From positions 883 to 6,631 of the forward strand of contig DOZZ01000298.1 in assembly GCA_003517725.1 (NCBI GenBank): a DNA stretch of 5,749 nucleotides, given 5' to 3'. This stretch comes from Bryobacterales bacterium. GTDB taxonomy: Bacteria; Acidobacteriota; Terriglobia; Bryobacterales; Bryobacteraceae. Within the stretch, counting starts at the first letter, position 1, and the number at the start of each line of letters is the position of its first letter. Shown piece by piece: positions 1 through 5,137 of the stretch. The notes below the pieces were generated by a model, which had not been told where the DNA came from, did not search any database, and saw only the letters and a list, made by a program, of their open reading frames with translations. The position numbers and the translations under genes were made by a program.

Positions 1-231
1 TTGCGTTTGCCCGCGCTGCGCAAGGCGATGCAAGCGTTTCTGCTGTCGGCCAGCGCTTCGCTCGACAACGTTGGGCCCAAGGAGCAGGTGGTCTATTTCG
101 TGAATCTTTACTATCACAATTGGGAAGACCGCAAGGGGCTGCCGGCGCAGATCGTGATGCAGGGCGAGAAGCAGAAGCTGCTGGCCGGGCGTGGCGCGCT
201 GAACGGGATCGTGAAGGTGACGGAGCTGTGA
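1..231 (+). CDS. C-terminal end of an unrecognised protein upstream of gspE (5' partial)
   Basis: The frame is open from the first base of the window to a TGA at 229-231, giving at least 76 residues. The TTG at base 1 is probably just the cut edge, not the real start, since no ribosome site can be seen before it. I do not recognise the family. The visible part begins with a likely amphipathic helix (residues about 3-20), then an alternating hydrophobic/aromatic strand around VVYFVNLYYHNW (30-41), a polar turn EDRKGLP (42-48), and a second strand IVMQ (51-54) followed by a basic stretch. It reads as a folded alpha/beta C-terminal domain without membrane segment, cysteines or catalytic signature. 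Its stop overlaps the proposed gspE start by 4 bases (GTGA), so it is probably co-transcribed and translationally coupled with the secretion genes. Codon use matches its neighbours. That it is a real gene is fairly sure; its function is unknown. Confidence 0.75.
   Translation: MRLPALRKAMQAFLLSASASLDNVGPKEQVVYFVNLYYHNWEDRKGLPAQIVMQGEKQKLLAGRGALNGIVKVTEL
214..230 (+). promoter_or_regulatory. Ribosome binding site and start choice for gspE
   Basis: AAGGTGA at 214-220 lies 7 bases before a GTG at 228-230 that overlaps the upstream stop codon (GTGA, 228-231). A second in-frame GTG at 234-236 is preceded by GGAG at 222-225 with 8 bases of spacing. Either could initiate, and they differ by only two residues. 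I chose 228 because the four-base stop/start overlap recurs elsewhere in this operon (gspH/gspI and gspI/gspJ). Confidence 0.55.
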
Positions 232-1886
232 GGGTGACGGCGCTGGCGCCGCCGAAGTTGGGCGAGCTGCTGGTACAGCGCGGGCTGATTGCGGCCGAGG
301 ATCGGGACCGGGCCCTCGATTTGCAAAAAGAGCGGGGCGACAAGCTCGGCAAGATCATGGTCGACATGGGGCTGATCGCTCAGCGCGACCTGTTGCGCGT
401 GCTGTCTGAACAGAACGATATTCCGGTGGCGGCACTGGACGGTCCGCCTCCGTCGGCGCCCGAGCTCGATGGGCTCTCGCCGCGATTTATGCGACAGGCG
501 CAATTTCTGCCGACGGCCATGGGCGATACATGGGTGCGCATCGCGATGGCCGATCCGCTGGACTTCGAGACCATTGCCGCCGTGCGGTCGTTCACCGGGC
601 TGCGCGTGGAAGCGGAGCTGGCGGGCGAGCAGGAGATTCTGGACGCGCTGGACCGCTACTACGGCGAGAGCGAGAAGCAGAGCGTCGAGAGCGGCTTCGA
701 CAGCGAAGACGGCGAAAACCTGGAACATCTGCGCGACATGGCGAGCGAGGCGCCGGTGATCCGGCTGGTGAACTCGACCATTGCGCAGGCGGTGGAGAAG
801 CGCGCCAGCGATATTCATATCGAACCATTCGAGAAGGAGTTCCGGATTCGCTTTCGCGTGGACGGCGTGCTGTTCAGCCAGGAGCCGCCGCCGCGCGAGA
901 TGAAGGCCGCGATTGTGTCGCGCCTGAAGCTGATGGCGAAGCTCAATATTGCCGAGCGGCGGCTGCCGCAGGACGGGCGCATCAAGCTGAAAATTCTGGG
1001 GCGCGAGGTGGATCTGCGCGTCTCCACGCTGCCGACGCTGTATGGCGAGAGCGTCGTCATGCGACTGCTGGATCGTTCCGCCGGTGATTTTTACGATCTG
1101 CGCAAACTGGGCTTCGACAACCACATGCTGTCGCGCATGGAGCACTACACTTCCCTGCCCCACGGCATTTTCCTGGTGACGGGGCCGACGGGCAGCGGCA
1201 AATCGACCACGCTGTATTCGGCGCTCAAACGCATTAACACGACCGAGCGCAAGATCATCACGATTGAAGACCCGGTCGAGTACCAGATGGACGGCATTAA
1301 CCAGTTGCATGTGAATCCGCAGATCGGGCTGACATTCGCCAATGGTCTGCGGCACATTGTGCGGCAGGATCCTGACGTGATCATGGTGGGCGAAATCCGC
1401 GATCGCGAAACGGCCGATGTGGCGATTCGCGCGGCCCTGACCGGACACTTCGTGTTCTCGACGCTGCACACCAATGACGCGCCGAGCGCGGTGACGCGGC
1501 TGACCGACATGGGCATTGAGAACTATCTGATCAACTCGTCGGTGGTGTCGATTCTGGCGCAGCGGCTGGTGCGGGTGATCTGCGCGGATTGCAAGCGGCC
1601 GGCGGGAACGGCGCAGTCGCCCTTTGGCGAAATGGTGCCGGTTTTTCAGGGCGCGGGCTGCGAGAGCTGCTCCGGGACCGGGTACAAATCGCGCGTCGGC
1701 ATCTTCGAACTGATGGAGATGAATGAAGAGATTCGCGGGCTGGTGATGGCTAACGCCGATGCTTCGCGAATCACCGAGGCCGCGCGCCGCAACGGCATGC
1801 GTAACCTGCGCGAAGACGGCTGGGAGAAGATCGCCGCGGGCGTCACGACGCCGGCCGAGGTGCTGCGCGTGACCCAGGAATTTTAG
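228..1886 (+). CDS. gspE: Type II secretion system ATPase GspE
   Basis: This is the cytoplasmic hexameric ATPase that powers pseudopilus assembly in type II secretion, docking at the inner membrane through GspL and GspF. It has 552 residues from the GTG at 228, normal to slightly long for the family. The N-terminal domain (about 10-145, starting LGELLVQRGLI) is of the GspE/PilB N1 type. The second N domain has RASDIHIEP (192-200) and RFRVDG (208-213). The ATPase core has the Walker A loop GPTGSGKST (319-327), the Asp box ITIEDPVEY (344-352), Walker B with catalytic Glu DPDVIMVGEIRD (381-392) and the His box around FSTLHTND (410-417). A zinc-type tetracysteine element follows (C452, C455, C478, C481), with a shorter spacer than in well-studied GspE proteins. 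All catalytic motifs are intact. A PilB-type pilus ATPase is the main alternative, but the downstream gspF-K order decides for type II secretion. The gspF start follows 3 bases after the stop. Confidence 0.96.
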   Translation: MRVTALAPPKLGELLVQRGLIAAEDRDRALDLQKERGDKLGKIMVDMGLIAQRDLLRVLSEQNDIPVAALDGPPPSAPELDGLSPRFMRQAQFLPTAMGDTWVRIAMADPLDFETIAAVRSFTGLRVEAELAGEQEILDALDRYYGESEKQSVESGFDSEDGENLEHLRDMASEAPVIRLVNSTIAQAVEKRASDIHIEPFEKEFRIRFRVDGVLFSQEPPPREMKAAIVSRLKLMAKLNIAERRLPQDGRIKLKILGREVDLRVSTLPTLYGESVVMRLLDRSAGDFYDLRKLGFDNHMLSRMEHYTSLPHGIFLVTGPTGSGKSTTLYSALKRINTTERKIITIEDPVEYQMDGINQLHVNPQIGLTFANGLRHIVRQDPDVIMVGEIRDRETADVAIRAALTGHFVFSTLHTNDAPSAVTRLTDMGIENYLINSSVVSILAQRLVRVICADCKRPAGTAQSPFGEMVPVFQGAGCESCSGTGYKSRVGIFELMEMNEEIRGLVMANADASRITEAARRNGMRNLREDGWEKIAAGVTTPAEVLRVTQEF

Positions 1887-1892
1887 GCCGTG
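1876..1892 (+). promoter_or_regulatory. Ribosome binding site of gspF with GTG start
   Basis: AGGA at 1876-1879 lies inside the end of gspE, 10 bases before the GTG at 1890. The start is supported by the standard GspF opening that follows (Tyr-Phe-Phe-Arg-Ala, then PDGK), and there is no in-frame ATG nearby. The site overlaps the gspE 3' end, so the two genes are likely coupled. Confidence 0.5.
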
Positions 1893-3098
1893 ACCACTTA
1901 TTTTTTCCGGGCTGTGGCGCCCGACGGTAAGCTGCGAACGGGCAGTCTGGCGGGTGATTCCGACAAGATGGTGGCGCGCGAGTTGCAGCGGCAGGGGCTG
2001 ACGCCGGTCTACGTGGGGATGCAGGCGCGCGGCGGCAAGGCTTTTAAACTGCCGGGCTTCGGAGGCGGGCGACGTAAAGACGTTTTGCTTTTCACGCAGG
2101 AGCTATCGACGCTGCTGACGTCCGGGATTCCGGTGGACCGCGCGTTAGGGATTGCCGGAGAGCTTAGCGAACGGCCGCATTTTCGCGGCGTGATTCTGGA
2201 GATGCTGCGGGTGCTGAAGACGGGGCGCTCGCTGGCCGACAGCCTGGCGGCGCATCCGGAATATTTCTCGGAGCTGTACCTGAATATGGTGCGCGCGGGA
2301 GAGGCGAGCGGCAGCCTGGCGGCAGTGTTTGAGCGGCTGGCGGAGTTTGAGCGGTCGCGGGACGATCTGCGCGGCTACATCATCACGTCGATGATTTATC
2401 CGGCGCTGCTGCTGATGGTGGGGCTGGGGTCGATTTTGGTGCTGCTGACTTTTGTGGTCCCGCGCTTTGCGACGGTGTTCCAGGAATCGCGCATCAAGAT
2501 TCCGACGCCGACACTGCTGATGCTGGAGACCAGTAAAGTGATCCAGACCTGGTGGTGGCTGGCGCTGCTGATCGTGGTGGGAGCGGCGGTGGGGTGGCGA
2601 GCGTACATCGCGACGGCCGAGGGCAAGCAGTGGTGGCATCGGGCGCAATTGAAGCTGCCGCTGTTGGGCGACGTGTTGCGCAAGGCAGATGCGGCACGGT
2701 TCGCGCGGGCCATGGCTACGCTGGTGGCCAACAGCGTGCCGCTGGTGCAGTCGATCGGCATCTCGGCGGCGATCCTGAGTAACAGCGGCATTGCGGCGGG
2801 ACTGCGGCAGGTGGCGCAGGGCGTGAAGCGCGGCGAAGGCATTGCGGCGCCGCTGCGCAAAGCCGCGGTGTTTCCGCCGCTGGCGGCGCATTTGCTGACG
2901 GTGGGCGAAGAGACCGGGCGGCTGGACCACATGTTCAATCGCATGGCCGATATTTACGAGAACGACACGCGGGCCGCGGTCAAGCGCTTCACGTCGCTGT
3001 TCGAACCGCTGATTATTCTGGTGATGGGCGTGCTGGTGGGCGCCCTGATTTTGAGTATGCTGCTGGCCATCACCAGCATCAACGATGTCGCAGTTTAG
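1890..3098 (+). CDS. gspF: Type II secretion inner-membrane platform protein GspF
   Basis: GspF is the polytopic inner-membrane protein at the centre of the assembly platform. It contacts the GspE ATPase and is thought to pass its motion to the pseudopilin subunits. The 402-residue length is typical. The start YFFRAVAPDGKLRTG (4-18) matches the usual N-terminal cytoplasmic region. Two copies of the T2SF cytoplasmic helical domain are visible: the first from about 65 (LLFTQELSTLLTSGIPVDRA) to 165, with the conserved MVRAGEASGSL at 133-143; the second from about 268 (ARFARAMATLVANSVPLVQS) to 370, with the parallel VGEETGRLD at 338-346. Three hydrophobic segments are expected at about 166-190, 219-241 and 371-395, the family topology. 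FVVPRFATVFQ (188-198), after the first membrane segment, is also characteristic. There is no sign of damage. PilC of type IV pili is the paralogue; the gspG-K context favours GspF. Confidence 0.96.
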   Translation: MTTYFFRAVAPDGKLRTGSLAGDSDKMVARELQRQGLTPVYVGMQARGGKAFKLPGFGGGRRKDVLLFTQELSTLLTSGIPVDRALGIAGELSERPHFRGVILEMLRVLKTGRSLADSLAAHPEYFSELYLNMVRAGEASGSLAAVFERLAEFERSRDDLRGYIITSMIYPALLLMVGLGSILVLLTFVVPRFATVFQESRIKIPTPTLLMLETSKVIQTWWWLALLIVVGAAVGWRAYIATAEGKQWWHRAQLKLPLLGDVLRKADAARFARAMATLVANSVPLVQSIGISAAILSNSGIAAGLRQVAQGVKRGEGIAAPLRKAAVFPPLAAHLLTVGEETGRLDHMFNRMADIYENDTRAAVKRFTSLFEPLIILVMGVLVGALILSMLLAITSINDVAV

Positions 3099-3100
3099 AG

Positions 3101-3116
3101 AGGAATTCTTGAGATG
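3101..3116 (+). promoter_or_regulatory. Ribosome binding site of gspG
   Basis: AGGA at 3101-3104 (within AGAGGA from 3099) lies 9 bases before the ATG at 3114, in the only intergenic gap longer than 3 bases in the window (3099-3113). This is the best-placed non-overlapping initiation region here, which suits the need for many copies of the major pseudopilin. The expression effect is my inference. Confidence 0.6.
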
Positions 3117-3542
3117 AAGCAGAGACGCAGATCGCTCGAAGCCGGCGTCACGCTGATCGAGATGCTGGTGGTGGTCACGATCATTGCGCTGTTCGCCGCG
3201 TTGGTGGTGCCGAATATGCTGAAGCGCGCGGACACGGCGCGGCAGACCGCGGCCAAGGCGCAGATATCCTCATTCGTCACAGCGCTGGGAGCTTACAAGC
3301 TCGATACCAGCACGTATCCGTCGACTGAGTTGGGCTTGCAGGCGCTGCGCCAAAAGCCCGCCAATGTGGAGCAGTGGAATGGGCCTTACCTGCCGCAGGA
3401 AGTGCCCAACGATCCGTGGTCTCGCCCCTACATTTATAAATATCCGGGCGAGCATGGCGATGAGCCCGACATCATCTCTTACGGCGCTGACGGACAGCCC
3501 GGCGGCGACGGCATCAACACCGACGTCGTTAGCTGGAAGTAG
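3114..3542 (+). CDS. gspG: Type II secretion major pseudopilin GspG
   Basis: GspG is the main subunit of the periplasmic pseudopilus. After cleavage by prepilin peptidase it is added to the growing fibre from the inner membrane. The protein has 142 residues, normal length. A basic leader (KQRRR at 2-6) ends at G11, and the mature form would start with V12 and carry Glu at +5 (E16) in GVTLIEML, followed by a hydrophobic helix to about residue 33. Val rather than the more common Phe is at +1. The C-terminal half has the GspG hallmarks: DPWSRPY (100-106), PGEHG (111-115), and the calcium-loop region DIISYGADG (119-127), with D119 and D126 spaced as the two calcium-binding aspartates of Klebsiella PulG, then PGGDG (129-133) and a final Asp-Val-Val-Ser-Trp-Lys. 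These features separate it from type IV pilins and minor pseudopilins. gspH begins 1 base after its stop. Confidence 0.96.
   Translation: MKQRRRSLEAGVTLIEMLVVVTIIALFAALVVPNMLKRADTARQTAAKAQISSFVTALGAYKLDTSTYPSTELGLQALRQKPANVEQWNGPYLPQEVPNDPWSRPYIYKYPGEHGDEPDIISYGADGQPGGDGINTDVVSWK
3141..3182 (+). repeat. Direct repeat copy 1: pseudopilin leader/helix coding segment in gspG
   Basis: These 42 bases encode residues 10-23 of GspG (cleavage site and start of the hydrophobic helix). They match 3559-3600 in gspH at 37 of 42 positions by my alignment, in the same codon phase of each gene. Most likely this reflects common ancestry of the two pseudopilins and strong constraint on the segment, not a mobile repeat. 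Confidence 0.7.
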
Positions 3543-3543
3543 C

Positions 3544-3987
3544 ATGCGGAGACCCCAGGCAGGCGTCACGCTGGTGGAGATGTTGGTGGTGGTCGCGATC
3601 GTCGCGATTATCACGGGCATTTCATTTCCAGCGATGTCGTCGGGCCTGGAAAGTATTCGCCTGAAATCGGCCAGCGACTCAGTGGGCTCTTTTTTGAATG
3701 CGGCGATGAACCGCGTCGACCGGCGTCAGGAAGTGCTCGAACTGGTGCTCGACCCGAAGCAGAATCAGTTGGTGCTGCTGTCGACCGAGCCGGGCTTCCG
3801 GCACACGCTGCAACTGCCGCAGTCGATTGCACTTTTGGGCGAGGAGCGCCACTTCATGCTGATGCCGGGCGGTGCGCCGCCTCGCGTGACGATCACGCTT
3901 TCCAGTTCGAAAGGGCGGCACAAGCTGATCCGGCTGGACCCGATCACGGGCGTGCCGGCGGTTTCGGATGAGGCTGCCCCGCTGTGA
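3544..3987 (+). CDS. gspH: Type II secretion minor pseudopilin GspH
   Basis: GspH is a minor pseudopilin thought to join the GspI-J-K tip complex to the GspG fibre. From the ATG at 3544 it has 147 residues, slightly short to normal. The frame stays open far upstream inside gspG, but only this start gives the expected short leader: MRRPQAG, cleavage after G7, mature V8, Glu at +5 (E12) in GVTLVEML, then a hydrophobic helix to about 29. The body has weak sequence conservation, as usual for GspH, but ends with the GspH/FimT-like pattern of a beta-strand followed by RLDPITGVPAV (130-140). TGGAAG at 3534-3539 is a weak and rather close ribosome site; re-initiation after gspG (stop at 3540-3542) is likely. 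Its stop overlaps the gspI start by 4 bases. Assignment rests on position and the C-terminal pattern as much as on sequence. Confidence 0.88.
   Translation: MRRPQAGVTLVEMLVVVAIVAIITGISFPAMSSGLESIRLKSASDSVGSFLNAAMNRVDRRQEVLELVLDPKQNQLVLLSTEPGFRHTLQLPQSIALLGEERHFMLMPGGAPPRVTITLSSSKGRHKLIRLDPITGVPAVSDEAAPL
3559..3600 (+). repeat. Direct repeat copy 2: pseudopilin leader/helix coding segment in gspH
   Basis: This is the second copy of the segment at 3141-3182, 418 bases downstream, encoding residues 6-19 of GspH. The five differences include silent changes (GCC/GCA, CTG/TTG) and Ile/Val and Thr/Ala changes. See the findings entry on possible recombination. Confidence 0.7.
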
Positions 3988-4400
3988 GACAGCGCGGATT
4001 CACATTGCTCGAGGTGCTGGTCGCCACGTTGATTATGGCGTTGGCGGTGGTCGGCTTGCTTTCGGCGATTTCGACATCGCTGCGCAATGCTTCGCGCGTG
4101 ACAGAGTATGACCGCGCGGCATTGCTGGGGCGGACCAAGCTGGACGAACTGCTGGTAGACCCGCACCTGCCTATCGAGGGCTCTATCGACGGCTTGTTCG
4201 ACAGCGGCAAAAGCGCGGAGGACGCGGCGGGCTGGCACGCCTCGCTGCATGTGGCGGAGGCGCCGCCTAGCGCTGGTCCCGGGGCGGTGGTGCTGCAGGC
4301 CATCGACCTGGAGGTGTGGTGGATGGATGGCGGCAAGCGGCGGCAGATGGAGATTCACGGGTATCGTCCGAACCGGCTGCCTATGGCGGCGACGTCATGA
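3984..4400 (+). CDS. gspI: Type II secretion minor pseudopilin GspI
   Basis: GspI is a minor pseudopilin that, with GspJ and GspK, forms the tip that primes pseudopilus assembly. It has 138 residues from a GTG at 3984 that overlaps the gspH stop by 4 bases (GTGA); GATGAGG (3967-3973) provides a ribosome site about 10 bases upstream. The leader is very short (MRQRG), cleavage is after G5, and the mature N-terminus FTLLE has Phe at +1 and Glu at +5 (E10), the most classical of the set, followed by a hydrophobic helix to about residue 29. The family pattern AALLGRTKLDELL (45-57), a Gly-rich stretch with G70 and F72, then W84 and a C-terminal strand LEVWW (109-113) agree with GspI. Length and order in the operon support it. 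PilV-like type IV minor pilins are the alternative, made unlikely by context. Confidence 0.9.
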   Translation: MRQRGFTLLEVLVATLIMALAVVGLLSAISTSLRNASRVTEYDRAALLGRTKLDELLVDPHLPIEGSIDGLFDSGKSAEDAAGWHASLHVAEAPPSAGPGAVVLQAIDLEVWWMDGGKRRQMEIHGYRPNRLPMAATS

Positions 4401-5137
4401 GCGGGAGCCGTTCGGGCGAGGCAGGGCTAACGTTGATCGAGGTGACCATCGCGATCACGCTGGTGGCGGTGCTGTCGGTGGGCATGATGCTGGCGCTGCG
4501 CATCGGCCTGAACGCGATGGACAAGGCCAATGTGCGGCTGATGCAGAACCGCCGCGTGGCCGGCACACAGCGCATCATCGAGCAGCAATTGGCAGGACTG
4601 GTGCCGGTGACGGCACTGTACCGGCCGGAAGGTAATGGCGGCGCACAGCCCATTTTGTTTTTTGAGGGAGAGCCGCAGGTGATGCGGTTCGTCTCGACGT
4701 ACTCGCTGGCCGAGGCCTCGCGCGGGGCTCCGCAAATTTTGGAGCTGTTTGTGATTCCGGGCGAGAAGGAGGGCGTGCGGCTGGTAGTGAATGAACTGCT
4801 CTATACGGGGCCGTTGTCGGCTGGCGCGTTGTCGCTGGGACTGATTCCGGATGCGACGGTGGGCGCTGCCGTGCCACAGTTTGTGCCGGTGCAGGCGCGG
4901 CCGGATTCGTTTGTGCTGGCCGACCGGTTGAGCTACTGTCGCTTTTTTTATCAGGAGAAAGCGCCGCCACCGGATCTGGCGGTGTGGCGACAGCAGTGGA
5001 TTCATCCGACGTGGCCGACGGCCGTGCGCATCGAGATGGCATCGCTCGATGGCACGCCGCGGCAGTTGCACATGATGACCATCACGGCGCCCATCCACGT
5101 GGTGCGCGAGCAGAACAGGATTTACCAGGATGACTAA
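4397..5137 (+). CDS. gspJ: Type II secretion minor pseudopilin GspJ
   Basis: GspJ is a minor pseudopilin of the GspI-J-K tip complex. From the ATG at 4397, which overlaps the gspI stop by 4 bases (ATGA), it has 246 residues, at the long end for the family. The leader MSGSRSGEAG has little positive charge; cleavage is expected after G10, giving L11 at +1 and Glu at +5 (E15) in LTLIEV, then a hydrophobic helix to about 37. The frame is open further upstream to 4316, but that extension would destroy the leader. The C-terminal region has the GspJ pattern: LSYCRFFYQ (178-186), W197 and W201, and PTAVRIEM (207-214). A hydrophobic Gly/Ala-rich segment (about 138-163) sits before it and may be a lineage-specific loop. 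There is a single cysteine (C181), hence no internal disulfide. gspK begins 8 bases before its stop. PilW-like pilins are a less likely alternative. Confidence 0.9.
   Translation: MSGSRSGEAGLTLIEVTIAITLVAVLSVGMMLALRIGLNAMDKANVRLMQNRRVAGTQRIIEQQLAGLVPVTALYRPEGNGGAQPILFFEGEPQVMRFVSTYSLAEASRGAPQILELFVIPGEKEGVRLVVNELLYTGPLSAGALSLGLIPDATVGAAVPQFVPVQARPDSFVLADRLSYCRFFYQEKAPPPDLAVWRQQWIHPTWPTAVRIEMASLDGTPRQLHMMTITAPIHVVREQNRIYQDD
5117..5132 (+). promoter_or_regulatory. Ribosome binding site and start of gspK
   Basis: AGGA at 5117-5120 lies 9 bases before the ATG at 5130. The start lies inside gspJ and overlaps its TAA by 8 bases (5130-5137). It gives a short basic leader directly before the hydrophobic helix, as expected for GspK. 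Confidence 0.6.

Noticed and set aside
120..227. Upstream extension of gspE to a TTG at 120
   Set aside because: The extra 36 residues are Ala/Gly/Arg/Glu-rich frame-shadow of the preceding gene and unlike any GspE N-terminus; GTG at 228 or 234 has ribosome sites and precedes the conserved N1 domain.
530..1087. 185-residue + strand frame inside gspE
   Set aside because: An alternate-frame shadow rich in Arg, Ala and Gly; no motif, and the overlapping frame is clearly GspE.
114..1469. 451-residue open frame on the - strand opposite gspE
   Set aside because: Its translation is rich in Arg, His and Gln with no recognisable domain, and it lies wholly antisense to a gene with all catalytic motifs intact. 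Long antisense frames are expected opposite GC-rich genes with strong third-position bias.
3364..3543. N-terminal extension of gspH into gspG
   Set aside because: It would put 60 residues before the prepilin cleavage site, incompatible with a pseudopilin leader; the ATG at 3544 gives the normal seven-residue leader.
4316..4396. N-terminal extension of gspJ into gspI
   Set aside because: It would lengthen the leader by 27 residues; the ATGA overlap at 4397 is the expected start.
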